Source of the DNA: Mycobacterium sp. SMC-8
GTDB taxonomy: Bacteria; Actinomycetota; Actinomycetes; Mycobacteriales; Mycobacteriaceae
Assembly: GCF_025263565.1 (NCBI RefSeq)
Contig: NZ_CP079865.1
Coordinates: 186,001-250,000, forward strand
Direction of reading: 5' to 3'
Length of the DNA: 64,000 bases
Shown: piece by piece, positions 7,446 to 15,425 of the stretch
Numbering within the stretch: the first letter of the stretch is position 1
Layout: each line of letters begins with the position of its first letter
Notes under the pieces: model-generated
The model's input: only the letters and a program-made list of their open reading frames with translations
The model's database searches: none
What the model was told of the DNA's origin: nothing
Translations under genes and position numbers: made by a program

Positions 7446-9224
7446 CCTGAGTTGGGTCACTTTGGTCAGTTTTGTAGGGTGGCGGTGCCTTGAGCTGGGG
7501 TGATGTCTCCGCTTAGTGCCCCTGCTAGGCACTAATTTGGGTCAGTAGGCTGCCTGGATGGTGTGGATTCGGCGGGTGCGCACGGCCTCGGGCGCGACCG
7601 CGGTCCAGATCGCCGAATCCGTCGATGGCCGCCGCCGGATCGTGCGCCATGTGGGCTCTGCGCGTGATGACGCCGAGCTGGGTCTGCTGCTCGAGGAGGC
7701 CCGCCGGCTGTTGGCCGATGACACCCAAGGCGAGTTGGATCTGGGGATCACGCCGAAAGCCGTTCGGGCCCATATGGTTCCACCGCCAGCTGGCATGCTG
7801 TTCACCGAGGATGGTGGAGAATCCGCAGTACGGGAGTTGGTGGTGCGGCCGCGGGTGCTCAAGAGCTGCAGCGGGCTGCTGTATGACGCCCTGGCGCAGG
7901 TGTATGCCAGCCTGGGGTTCGACGACGCGGTCGGCGATGAGGTCTTCCGTGACCTGGTCATCGCCCGGGTGGTCGAGCCGACCAGCCTGCTCGACGCCGA
8001 TCGGGTCCTCGCCGAGCTGGGACGTACCTCAGCGTCACTGTCGACCCGCAAGCGCACCCTGCGCCGTGCCCGCGGTGGTGGTTACCGCGACCAGATCGCC
8101 GCAGCGTGTTTCGCCCACGCCCGCACCGCCGGTGATGTCAGCCTGGTGCTTTACGACGTCACGACCCTGTATTTCGAGGCCGACAAGGAAGACGACCTAC
8201 GCCGCGTGGGGTACTCCAAGGAACGCCGAGTGGACCCGCAGATCGTGGTCGGGCTGCTGGTCGATCGGTGCGGATTCCCCTTGGAAATCGGCTGTTTCGA
8301 AGGAAACAAGGCCGAAACTCTGACGATCGTGCCGATCGTGAAGGCATTCCAAGCCCGCCACGAGATCACCGACATTGTCGTCGTCGCTGATGCGGGCATG
8401 CTGGCCAGCGGCAATCTGCGCGAACTTGATGAGGCAGGGTTGCGGTTCATCGTCGGATCGAGGGTTACCAAAGCGCCCAACGATCTGGCCTCGCACTTCC
8501 ATTGGCACGGCGACTTCTTCACCGATGGCCAGATCATCGACACCATCACCCCACGCGATCGACGCGGCACCGCGACCAAGACCAGCGACCCCAAGCGCAA
8601 AGCCGAGCCCGTCTGGGATCCGGCGACCCACACCAAGTCCTGGCGGGCGGTGTGGGCGTACTCGACCAAACGCGCGGTGCGCGACACCAAGACGCTCAAC
8701 CTGCAGGAGAACAAGGCCCGCGCGGTCGTCGCCGGCGAGAAAGCCGCGCGGGTACCGCGGTTCATCAAGAACTGCAACGGTTCCCAAGAATTTGACGAGG
8801 CGTCGTTGCAGCGCGCCCGCCGCTTGGTCGGGCTCAAGGGCTACGTCACCAACATCGACGCCGCACTGATGCCCGCGACCGAAGTGATCGCCAGCTACCA
8901 CGACCTCTGGCACGTCGAGGCGTCCTTCCGGATGTCCAAATCCGACCTCGCTGCCCGGCCCATGTTCGCCCGCGCCCGCGACGCCATCGAAGCCCACCTG
9001 ACCATCGTGTTCACCGCCCTGGCCGTCAGCCGCGAAGTCCAGACCCGCACCGGCCTGTCACTGCGCCGATTCCTACGCACCCTCAAACCCCTGCGATCAG
9101 CCACCATCGACCTCAACGGCGTCATCGCCACCTACCCGCCAGCCCTAAACACCGAGGTCAACGCAATCCTCAACGCACTGAACGCCGAGAATTCAAGGCA
9201 CTAAGCCAAATGACCCAACTCGGG
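7446..9224 (+). mobile_element. IS1549/IS1634-type insertion sequence
   Basis: A 1779-bp element with one transposase gene. The ends are inverted repeats: CCTGAGTTGGGTCA at the left (7446-7459) and, read inward from the right end, CCCGAGTTGGGTCA. It is flanked by a 188-bp direct duplication. IS1549 of M. smegmatis is known for unusually long direct repeats at its insertion sites, which matches. The element appears intact. Confidence 0.85.
7558..9204 (+). CDS. IS1549/IS1634-type transposase
   Basis: 548 residues, a DDE transposase of the IS4-related IS1634 type. Diagnostic segments are LYDVTTLYFE (first acidic residue), VVADAGMLASGNL (second) and YHDLWHVEASFRMSKSDL with the glutamate of the YREK-like region. 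ARPMFARARDAIEAHLTI and the KPLRS... tail fit the family. Length is normal (530-580) and no internal stop or frameshift is seen. The start is ATG 7558, about 110 bp inside the left end. The stop lies 20 bp before the right end. It is probably active or recently active, given the clean duplication around the element. Confidence 0.9.
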   Translation: MVWIRRVRTASGATAVQIAESVDGRRRIVRHVGSARDDAELGLLLEEARRLLADDTQGELDLGITPKAVRAHMVPPPAGMLFTEDGGESAVRELVVRPRVLKSCSGLLYDALAQVYASLGFDDAVGDEVFRDLVIARVVEPTSLLDADRVLAELGRTSASLSTRKRTLRRARGGGYRDQIAAACFAHARTAGDVSLVLYDVTTLYFEADKEDDLRRVGYSKERRVDPQIVVGLLVDRCGFPLEIGCFEGNKAETLTIVPIVKAFQARHEITDIVVVADAGMLASGNLRELDEAGLRFIVGSRVTKAPNDLASHFHWHGDFFTDGQIIDTITPRDRRGTATKTSDPKRKAEPVWDPATHTKSWRAVWAYSTKRAVRDTKTLNLQENKARAVVAGEKAARVPRFIKNCNGSQEFDEASLQRARRLVGLKGYVTNIDAALMPATEVIASYHDLWHVEASFRMSKSDLAARPMFARARDAIEAHLTIVFTALAVSREVQTRTGLSLRRFLRTLKPLRSATIDLNGVIATYPPALNTEVNAILNALNAENSRH

Positions 9225-9273
9225 TTCTCTGTGCCAGCTGACGGAGGACATGCTCAGGATCACGAACTTCTAC
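9225..9273 (+). repeat. 188-bp direct repeat, right copy, first part
   Basis: These 49 bp are identical to 7258-7306. The copy is interrupted at TAC (9271-9273) by the IS3-family element and resumes at 10641. Confidence 0.9.
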
Positions 9274-9324
9274 TGATCCGCCCCGGCGTGTCCGGAGAGT
9301 TCTTCTGTTGGGAAGGATGGGCAC

Positions 9325-9651
9325 GTGGGAACGAAGTCATCGAAGCGGTATCCAGACGAGCTGAAGGCGCGAGCGGTGCAGATGGTGGCCGATCTGCGCA
9401 GCGACACGGTCTCGGAGTGGGAGGCGATGGGCCGGGTTGCTGATCTGCTGGGCGTCGGTACCGCCGAGACGGTGCGCAAATGGGTCCGCCAGGCCGAGAT
9501 CGACGCCGGAGATCGGGCTGGGCAGACCAGCGAGGAATCCGAGGTCCTGCGCAAGCTGCGCCGGGAGAACGCCGAACTCAAGCGGGCCAACGCGATTTTG
9601 AAGGCGGCGTCGGTTTTCTTCGCTGCCGAGCTCGACCGGCCGTCTCAGTAG
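9325..9651 (+). CDS. IS3-family OrfA
   Basis: A 108-residue DNA-binding subunit of the IS3 transposase. The N-terminal helix-turn-helix is KRYPDELKARAVQM to DLLGVGTAETVRKWVRQAE. It is followed by the leucine-zipper-like coiled coil (LRKLRRENAELKRANAILKAASVFFAAELDRP) that ends nearly every OrfA. GTG start. The frame of orfB is -1 relative to orfA, as required for the programmed -1 frameshift that makes the OrfAB transposase. A T-run (cggttttcttc, about 9611-9621) lies near the end of orfA and may be the slippery site, but this is not certain. Confidence 0.88.
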   Translation: MGTKSSKRYPDELKARAVQMVADLRSDTVSEWEAMGRVADLLGVGTAETVRKWVRQAEIDAGDRAGQTSEESEVLRKLRRENAELKRANAILKAASVFFAAELDRPSQ

Positions 9652-9653
9652 TC

Positions 9654-10607
9654 GTGGAGTTCATCAGCGCCCACCAGCACATGCGTGTGGGCGCTGATGG
9701 TCTCAAGTGGGGTGTCGAGTCGATGTGCGCCGTGCTCTCGGAGTTCGGCGTCGTGATCGCCCCGTCGACGTATTACGCCCACCGCGCCCGCCGTGGCCCC
9801 TCGAAGGCGGACTGGACTGATGCGCAGGTGATCGACGCCATCTGGCGGCTGCGCCGATCCAACAAGCTGTTCGCGGTTCTGGGTGCCCGTAAGACGTGGA
9901 TTGTGTTGCGTACCAACGGACTCGATGTCTCACGGTGTGTTGTGGAGCGGGTCATGCGGGAGATGGGTTGGCGGGGTGCGTGCAAGCGCCGCCGGGTGCG
10001 CACCACCATTGCTGATCCGGCAGCAACGCGAGCTCCGGATCGGGTCGCGCGGCATTTCGTCGCCGGCGCGCCGGACCGTTTGTGGGTGGCCGATTTCACG
10101 TACTGCCGGACCCGTGCCGGCTGGGCCTACACAGCGTTCGTGACCGACGTCTACGCCCGCAAGATCGTAGGCTGGAAGGTGGCCACCGAGATGACCCAGA
10201 AGCTGGTGACCGATGCGATCAACCACGCCATAGATACCAGGAAGCGTTCTGGTGCAACATTTTTGGATGATCTGATCCATCACAGCGATGCGGGCTCTCA
10301 ATATACGGCGGTAGCGTTCACTGAACACTTGGCCGCTGAAGGGATCCTGCCCTCAGTCGGATCGGTGGGCGATAGCTTCGACAACGCCTTGGCCGAATCG
10401 GTGAACAGCAGCTACAAGACCGAACTCATCGACCACCAGCCGCCGTATCCCGGTGCCGCCGACCTCTCGCTGGCAACCGCCGAATGGGTGGCTTTCTACA
10501 ACCGGCAGCGACCGAATGGCTACTGCCAGGACCTGACTCCGGACCGGGCCGAAGCCCTCTATTACCATCGCCAACGGCACCCTCATACCGAGGAGGCACT
10601 CAGATAA
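9654..10607 (+). CDS. IS3-family OrfB, DDE transposase
   Basis: Catalytic part of the IS3 transposase (rve integrase fold), 317 residues from GTG 9654, just after the orfA stop. The DDE triad is visible in LWVADFTYCR, IHHSDAGSQYT and NALAESVNSSYKTELI. The C-terminal FYNRQRPNGY motif is typical. The open frame extends back to 9480 through the overlap with orfA, consistent with production as an OrfAB fusion by frameshifting. No disabling change is seen. Confidence 0.9.
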   Translation: MEFISAHQHMRVGADGLKWGVESMCAVLSEFGVVIAPSTYYAHRARRGPSKADWTDAQVIDAIWRLRRSNKLFAVLGARKTWIVLRTNGLDVSRCVVERVMREMGWRGACKRRRVRTTIADPAATRAPDRVARHFVAGAPDRLWVADFTYCRTRAGWAYTAFVTDVYARKIVGWKVATEMTQKLVTDAINHAIDTRKRSGATFLDDLIHHSDAGSQYTAVAFTEHLAAEGILPSVGSVGDSFDNALAESVNSSYKTELIDHQPPYPGAADLSLATAEWVAFYNRQRPNGYCQDLTPDRAEALYYHRQRHPHTEEALR

Positions 10608-10640
10608 GAGAACCTCCCGACATGCCGGGGTGGATCATAC

Positions 10641-10779
10641 CCCTCATACCGCAGTAGGTACCGCAGTGCTTTCGTTTAGACTCAGCTCCGGCCAACGCAG
10701 CCAACACCGTATCCGCAGCTAAAGGCATATCTCCCGACGGATTCCAGAACTGGCAAACACAACAAACGCCCAGTTCAGA
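10641..10779 (+). repeat. 188-bp direct repeat, right copy, second part
   Basis: These 139 bp are identical to 7307-7445. With 9225-9273 this restores the complete 188-bp copy. It ends exactly where the tRNA-Leu fragment begins. Confidence 0.9.
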
Positions 10780-10821
10780 GGATTTTAAGTCCGCTGCCTC
10801 TGCCAATTGGGCTATGGGGGC
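10780..10821 (-). tRNA. Truncated tRNA-Leu(UAA), 5' half only
   Basis: On the minus strand the sequence reads GCCCCCATAGCCCAATTGGC, then GCGGACTTAAAATCC. That is a complete 5' acceptor strand, D arm, 5' anticodon stem and loop CTTAAAA (anticodon UAA). The 3' anticodon stem breaks after TCC, and no T arm or 3' acceptor strand (TGGGGGC) follows. The gene is therefore cut at the anticodon stem and should not be functional. It marks the right junction of the accessory island; the intact gene is expected at the island's other end, outside the window. Confidence 0.75.
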
Positions 10822-10999
10822 ATCCCACCTCAGGGGCCCACCCAGCCGGCCCCCGACGTTCAGAGGTGACCCTAGCGGTCCGCCGCCCGCACTGGGGACG
10901 GGTCCCTCGATCACCGCGAGGTGCTCACCGGGCGGTCCGGCGCGGTTTGCCTGCGCGCGGGCGAGGCAATCCCGCTGCCATCGATATGTAGGAGCCAAG

Positions 11000-12268
11000 A
11001 TGCCCACTTCGTCAACCGCAGCCGATGCCGTGCTGCAGGGCCTGGCGGGAATCCGCGGTTGGCAGGAGGACTGCTACCGCGACCTGCACCGCCACCCCGA
11101 ACTGTCACATCAGGAGCACCGAACCGCACAGCGGGTGTCCGAGGCGCTCAACGCCGCCGGCTATCACGTTCACGACGGTGTCGGCGGCACCGGTGTGGTC
11201 GGGACGCTCGGCAACGGATCCGGCCCCACAGTGTTACTGCGCGCCGACATGGACGCACTGCCCGTCCTTGAGGAAACCCGGCTGCCCTACGCGAGCACCG
11301 TGTCGAGCAGAGACGACCACGGCCACGAGGTCCCGGTGATGCACGCCTGCGGCCACGACGTCCACGTGGCCGCCCTGCTCGGTGCCGCCCGACTGCTGGC
11401 CGAGGGTCGCGCCCACTGGCAGGGCACCGTCGTGGCGCTCTTCCAGCCGGCCGAGGAAACCGGCGACGGGGCGCAGCGCATGGTCGATGACGGGCTAGCG
11501 GAACTGCTGCCCCAGGTCGATGTGGCTCTCGGCCAACACGTACTGCCGCTACCCGCCGGGATGGTCGGTGTGCACGAGGGTCCCTTCCTCGCGTCGGCCG
11601 ACAGCATGCGTGTCACGGTCTTCGGCCGGGGTGGCCACGGTTCGATGCCTCAGTCGACGGTCGACCCGGTGGTGCTCGCCGCGATGATCGTGGTGCGCCT
11701 GCAGACCGTGGTCGCCCGCGAGGTCCCCCCTGTCGAGCCCGCCGTGCTCACCGTCGGCAGCATCGCAGCGGGCAGCAAGAGCAATGTGATCCCCGAACGC
11801 GCCGTGCTCCAACTCAACATCCGGACCTACAACGACCGCACCCGCACGGCCGTCCTCGATGCGGTCCGGCGGATCGTCACCGCCGAATGCGTCGCGTCGC
11901 GGTCTCCGACGGATCCGGAGTTCGAGCTGTTCGACCGATTTCCATTGACCGACAACGACGTCGATGCGACGGCACGCGTTCGCGAGGCATTCCGCGCCGC
12001 ATTCGGAGACCGATGCGTGGAGCTGCCGCAGGGCGCCGCCAGTGAAGACTTCAGCGCCATCCCGGCAGCGCTCGGAGCTCCCTACACGTACTGGGGTATC
12101 GGCGGTATCGATCCCGACGAGTATCAGGCCGCCGCAGCGGCGGGCACGGTCGAGCAGGACATCGCGGCGAACCACTCCCCACGCTTCGCGCCCGTCATCC
12201 AACCCACGCTCGACACCGGCACCGCGGCGCTGGTGACCGCGGCAATGGCATGGCTGGGCCGGGCTTGA
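11000..12268 (+). CDS. M20 family amidohydrolase
   Basis: 422-residue metal-dependent amidohydrolase of the M20D group (hippurate/IAA-amino-acid hydrolase, AmiA-like). It would cleave N-acyl amino acids or similar amides in the cytoplasm. Visible motifs are DLHRHPELS, LLRADMDALPV, the metal-binding MHACGHDVHVAALLG (Cys and two His), QPAEETGDGA (catalytic Glu pair) and the small dimerisation domain starting RGGHGSMPQSTVDPV. The C-terminal ASEDFS motif carries further metal ligand residues. The start at ATG 11000 is favoured by AGGAG at 10990-10994; upstream in-frame starts overlap the tRNA remnant. It is the first backbone gene after the island. The substrate cannot be deduced. Confidence 0.88.
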   Translation: MPTSSTAADAVLQGLAGIRGWQEDCYRDLHRHPELSHQEHRTAQRVSEALNAAGYHVHDGVGGTGVVGTLGNGSGPTVLLRADMDALPVLEETRLPYASTVSSRDDHGHEVPVMHACGHDVHVAALLGAARLLAEGRAHWQGTVVALFQPAEETGDGAQRMVDDGLAELLPQVDVALGQHVLPLPAGMVGVHEGPFLASADSMRVTVFGRGGHGSMPQSTVDPVVLAAMIVVRLQTVVAREVPPVEPAVLTVGSIAAGSKSNVIPERAVLQLNIRTYNDRTRTAVLDAVRRIVTAECVASRSPTDPEFELFDRFPLTDNDVDATARVREAFRAAFGDRCVELPQGAASEDFSAIPAALGAPYTYWGIGGIDPDEYQAAAAAGTVEQDIAANHSPRFAPVIQPTLDTGTAALVTAAMAWLGRA

Positions 12269-12314
12269 CAGACCGACTCGGTCGAGTGCTCACCATCTTT
12301 CGGCGGCCGAGGCG

Positions 12315-12626
12315 TCAGCTCGTCGGCGGCTCGTAATGTGCCTCGGGGTGTTGCTGATGCCAATCCACCTGCTTCTTTTGCACTTTGTGATGTGTGCGGT
12401 TGAGCCAGAGCAGGCCACCGGCCATGAACAACACGGCGAGGATCACCGCCACCACCCCGGTGGCGGTGCTGCTGTTGGCGAACGAGAAAAGTCCGACAAC
12501 CAAGCTCAGAACGCCGAGTCCGACGGCGACCAAGCCCGGGGCGTTGGTACCGGCCTTCATGGTCTCGCCGGCGTGCTGGCGGGTGGTCCGTGCGTGATCG
12601 ACGGGATCACGTGATGTGTCAGGCAT
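12315..12626 (-). CDS. UsfY-like membrane protein
   Basis: A 103-residue protein with the N-terminal DPVDHARTTRQHAGETM signature that I associate with mycobacterial UsfY proteins, followed by two membrane helices (about 30-50 and 57-75) and a His/Gln-rich polar tail. UsfY was named for proximity to sigF in M. tuberculosis; its function is not established. Here there is no sigF neighbour. It is transcribed alone, away from the upstream reductase, with the convergent amidohydrolase ending 47 bp away. The assignment rests on motif memory only. Confidence 0.55.
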   Translation of the reverse strand: MPDTSRDPVDHARTTRQHAGETMKAGTNAPGLVAVGLGVLSLVVGLFSFANSSTATGVVAVILAVLFMAGGLLWLNRTHHKVQKKQVDWHQQHPEAHYEPPTS

Positions 12627-12653
12627 GATGCTCCTTTCGCTGACGTACGGCCA

Positions 12654-13277
12654 TCACTGATAGGGCGGGTACTGCGACTGCTTCAACACCCGCGCGAGGT
12701 AGACGGCGTTGCGAGCGGCTGCTGCTGTGGCCGAGGCAATTTGTTCGGGCACCTCGTCGAGATCCTTGTAGTCACCGGTCTCCATCGCCGGTCCGTTCCA
12801 GTAGGTGCACCCCTGCGCGGGGATGGTGTAACCCACGTCGTTGAGACCCTGGAACACATCCGCGACAACCTTGTGGGCGCCGTCCTCGTTGCCGACGACG
12901 CTGACAAGGCCGACCTTGCCGAGCATTGAGGGTCGCCCCTGCTCGTCGGTGTTCGACAACTCGGCGTCCAGGCGCTCCAGTACCCGCTGCGTCACCGAAG
13001 ACGGGTGCCCCAGCCAGATCGGGGTGCTGATCAGCAGGATGTCGGCGTCCAGGACCTTCTGGCGGATCTGCGGCCACTGGTCGCTGCCGCCCATGTCGGC
13101 CTCGACGCCGGGCGCGATGTTGAAGTCCACACAACGCACTGCCTCACATTCGGCGCCTTGCTCACGCAGCGTCTCAAAGACGTACTCGGCGATCAACGCG
13201 CTGCTGCTCTCGCCCGGGCTCGGGGTGAGAGTGCAGACAAGTGCCAGAGCGCGCACAGGTGTTGCGGAGTCGGACAT
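12654..13277 (-). CDS. Flavodoxin-like NADPH-dependent FMN reductase
   Basis: 207 residues with a flavodoxin-like fold. It starts with ALALVCTLTPSPGESSSALIAEYVFETLREQG (FMN phosphate loop and first helix). The central LISTPIWLGHPSSVTQRVLERLD motif is typical of NADPH-dependent FMN reductases of the NAD(P)H:quinone type. The VGNEDGAHKVVADVFQGLNDVGYTIPAQGCTYW segment follows the same family pattern. Expected role: reduction of FMN or quinone-like substrates in the cytosol. I prefer the MSDSATP start at 13277 because the 18 residues ahead do not fit the fold, but its ribosome site is weak. Confidence 0.75.
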   Translation of the reverse strand: MSDSATPVRALALVCTLTPSPGESSSALIAEYVFETLREQGAECEAVRCVDFNIAPGVEADMGGSDQWPQIRQKVLDADILLISTPIWLGHPSSVTQRVLERLDAELSNTDEQGRPSMLGKVGLVSVVGNEDGAHKVVADVFQGLNDVGYTIPAQGCTYWNGPAMETGDYKDLDEVPEQIASATAAAARNAVYLARVLKQSQYPPYQ

Positions 13278-13399
13278 GCGGTGGTCATACCCGACGCAAA
13301 TTCGCCCAAACGGCTGCGCCGCGGACGTCACAGGATCCGACTAGTCATCCCGCGCGACCATGAGTTTTGAACCACCGTGACGCGGGCATGCCGGACCGC

Positions 13400-13582
13400 A
13401 TGAGCGAACCCCATTCTGAAAAGGCCGAATCCGACGTCGAGGCCGACCCCAAGGTCGCGGGCTCACGCGCGGCCAAGGACACTGACGATCCGAGCGAGGG
13501 TCCCTACGTCGGTCGCGCCAGCGGCGACGACGACTTCGACGCCGGTGAGTCCGGCGCCGAAGCGCGCAGCAACGACGGCTGA
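13400..13582 (+). CDS. Small acidic hypothetical protein
   Basis: About 60 residues, almost entirely polar and strongly acidic (Asp, Glu, Ser, Gly), ending ESGAEARSNDG. It is probably intrinsically disordered. I do not recognise a family. In-frame starts at 13388 (MPDRM...) and 13400 (MSEPHSEK) are both possible; no convincing ribosome site decides between them. Convergent with the following minus-strand gene. Composition suggests a hydrophilin-like stress protein, but that is only suggestive. Confidence 0.4.
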   Translation: MSEPHSEKAESDVEADPKVAGSRAAKDTDDPSEGPYVGRASGDDDFDAGESGAEARSNDG

Positions 13583-13629
13583 CCGCGGCTTCGGGTCAAC
13601 CCGGTTCAGACCGGGCTCGGGACGGATTA

Positions 13630-13998
13630 CTACTTCTTATCCCATGGAGGGGTTTCGCCCATCTTGGCGTCGTACTTTGCCAGATGACTCTTCACCCGGT
13701 CTATGTCCTTCTCCGGCAGATCAATTCCCCCGCGGGACCCTTGCATGATCGCGCCGGCGGCCATGACGGCCCGCGGCACCGCACGCAGTTCCCCGTCGAT
13801 CACATCGGCGGTCAGCAGCTTGTACGCCGTGAATTTCTTCTTATTGTCCTGGTCGTACCAAATGTGTGCGTCGCGGTATGGGGCATTCGGCTCCTCGGTG
13901 GCGCCGGCCCATCTGCGGACGCGTTTCTCGGCGGCGCCACCGTCCCACTTGCGATCACGGTCGGCCAGCGGCAGATCCTGGAAAGCAGTGACCGCCAT
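13630..13998 (-). CDS. Conserved hypothetical protein, DUF6582-like
   Basis: A 122-residue soluble protein. Segments such as DRKWDGGAAEKRVRRWAG, RDAHIWYDQDNKKKFTAYKLLTADVIDGELRAVPRAVMAAGAIMQG and DIDRVKSHLAKYDAKMGETPPW resemble a group found alone in actinobacteria and fused to phage prohead-protease proteins. The Pfam number is from memory. It lies 5 bp downstream of a small Rho-N-like protein gene and a topoisomerase IB gene on the same strand, so they may be co-transcribed. Role unknown. Confidence 0.6.
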   Translation of the reverse strand: MAVTAFQDLPLADRDRKWDGGAAEKRVRRWAGATEEPNAPYRDAHIWYDQDNKKKFTAYKLLTADVIDGELRAVPRAVMAAGAIMQGSRGGIDLPEKDIDRVKSHLAKYDAKMGETPPWDKK

Positions 13999-14003
13999 GG
14001 CGA

Positions 14004-14261
14004 CTAGTGATTACGCAGCTGGTTGATCAGTTTGTCCTTGGTCAGGTGGGAGTAGCCGGAGATGCCGAGTTCCTTGGCCCGCTTCTTGAGGTCGCCAACC
14101 GTCCAGTCGTCGTACGAGCCGGACTGCCCGCCCCGGCGGCCGACCTTCGATTTACCCTGCGCAGCGGCCGCATTCGAGATTCGCGCAGCCTTCTCCTTCG
14201 AGTTTCCCTCGCGCCGAAGATCCTCATACATCTTCTCGTTCTTGATCGATGAGTTCGGCAT
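14004..14261 (-). CDS. Small basic protein with Rho N-terminal-like/SAP-like domain
   Basis: 85 residues. The N-terminal half (NEKMYEDLRREGNSKEKAARISNAAAA) is a helical repeat typical of small actinobacterial proteins near Ku/ChaB-type genes. The C-terminal half (DDWTVGDLKKRAKELGISGYSHLTKDKLINQLRNH) is a clear Rho-N/SAP-like helix-extended-loop-helix, a nucleic-acid binding fold. Start 14261 is supported by GGGAGG about 9 bases upstream on the minus strand; the longer open frame runs into the topoisomerase gene. It sits between topoisomerase IB and a hypothetical gene, consistent with a DNA-associated role. Confidence 0.75.
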   Translation of the reverse strand: MPNSSIKNEKMYEDLRREGNSKEKAARISNAAAAQGKSKVGRRGGQSGSYDDWTVGDLKKRAKELGISGYSHLTKDKLINQLRNH

Positions 14262-14329
14262 GAACCTCGCCTCCCTTGATAACGATGTGTTCGTCTCAGG
14301 CTTCCCCGGCCACGTGGCAACAAAACCCC

Positions 14330-15361
14330 TCAACTCTTGGCCACCCGTCGAATCAGTGTCCGGGTCGCCTTCTCCAGCAGCAGCTGCGCCTCATCCGGGG
14401 CCGAGGTCTTGGACGCCCGGCGCACCGCCGACGCGATCGTCAACCCACGCGCATATCCGTCGACGACGCGCGGATCTACGTAGGATGCCCGAGCCACCGC
14501 AGGGGTGTTTCCCAGTTCCTCTGAGACCTCCTTCATCACTCCGGCAGCGGCCCGTTTGATCGCGGTCTTGGATGTCGGGGGCTTCGCGTCGGCGAACGCC
14601 GCGGCCGCCAATACCGTGCCGTGCCAGGTCCGTAGGTCCTTCACGCTGAACTCGTCGCCGACGAGTTCCTTGAACCGCGCGTTGAGATCGTCGGCGCGCA
14701 CGTCGACCCAGGTGCCGTTGGAGCCGTTGAGACACACCAGCAGTCGGTCCGAGCGCTCTTCGCGCCGCATCAGCGCACGCACCGCCCGTACCACTTCGGG
14801 ATCGTCGATCTCGACGCTGCGCTGGACACCGCTCTTGGCGGGGTAGTCGAACACCACCGCGCCGTTGCGCAATGTGACGTGCTCGCACAGCAGCGTGGCC
14901 AGGCCGTAGTGCTCGTGTTCCTCGGCGTACTGCTCCCCGCCGGCGCGGAAATAGCCCCGGTCGAGCAGTTGCAGCGCCAGCGCCAGCACCCGCTCGCGGT
15001 GCAGGCCGCGCTTTCCGAGATCGTCGGCGATCTGAGCCCGCCATTGCGGCAAGCGCACCGACAGCTCCAGCACCCGGTCGAATTTTTCCTCAGCCCGCTC
15101 CTGCTGCCATCGCTGGTGATAGAGGTACTGGCGCCGCCCGGCGGCGTCGGTTCCGACCGCCTGGATGTGCCCGCTCGGTGTCGGGCTGATCCACACGTGC
15201 TTCCAGGCAGGCGGGATAACGAGTTCTTTGATGCGTTGCGTGGTGTCCGGGTCTGCCAGCAACTCGCCGTCAGGCGTGTAGTAGGTAAAGCCCTTGCCGC
15301 GGCGTCTGCGGACTATGCCGGGAGTGTTCAACTTGCTGCGTGTCAGCCGCACGGAAGGCAC
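14330..15361 (-). CDS. DNA topoisomerase IB
   Basis: 343-residue eukaryotic-type (poxvirus-like) topoisomerase IB. It relaxes supercoils by nicking and rejoining one strand through a 3'-phosphotyrosine. Features are the N-terminal TPGIVRRRRGKGFTYYTPDG DNA-binding part, the YLYHQRW motif, the catalytic arginine region RAGGEQYAEEHEHYGLATLL, the KDLRTWHGT segment (His of the active site) and the nucleophile in ARASYVDPRVV (Tyr294). Length matches bacterial members. It leads a minus-strand group with two small proteins. It is a non-essential accessory topoisomerase in actinobacteria, distinct from TopA. Confidence 0.9.
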   Translation of the reverse strand: MPSVRLTRSKLNTPGIVRRRRGKGFTYYTPDGELLADPDTTQRIKELVIPPAWKHVWISPTPSGHIQAVGTDAAGRRQYLYHQRWQQERAEEKFDRVLELSVRLPQWRAQIADDLGKRGLHRERVLALALQLLDRGYFRAGGEQYAEEHEHYGLATLLCEHVTLRNGAVVFDYPAKSGVQRSVEIDDPEVVRAVRALMRREERSDRLLVCLNGSNGTWVDVRADDLNARFKELVGDEFSVKDLRTWHGTVLAAAAFADAKPPTSKTAIKRAAAGVMKEVSEELGNTPAVARASYVDPRVVDGYARGLTIASAVRRASKTSAPDEAQLLLEKATRTLIRRVAKS

Positions 15362-15425
15362 CTCTCGGGAGCGTTATCCCGCCTGGGTACCCGCCAGTTC
15401 CCCACTCACACACAGTCACTCCAGC

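Larger units (their letters stand above)
9274..10637 (+). mobile_element. IS3-family insertion sequence
   Basis: A 1364-bp element. The left end is TGATCCGCCCCGGCGTGTC and the inverted right end reads TGATCCACCCCGGCATGTC, with two mismatches over 19. The 3-bp target TAC is duplicated at 9271-9273 and 10638-10640. The uninterrupted site is preserved in the left copy of the 188-bp repeat (TAC at 7304-7306), which proves insertion after the IS1549-type element arrived. It contains orfA and orfB. Confidence 0.9.

Noticed and set aside
1..10800. Integrated prophage
   Set aside because: No capsid, portal, terminase or lysis gene was recognised, and no integrase gene is visible in the window.
10640..10821. 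Group I intron in tRNA-Leu(UAA), as known in cyanobacteria
   Set aside because: No 3' exon (T arm and acceptor) follows within the region and no intron core is evident; truncation by integration fits better.
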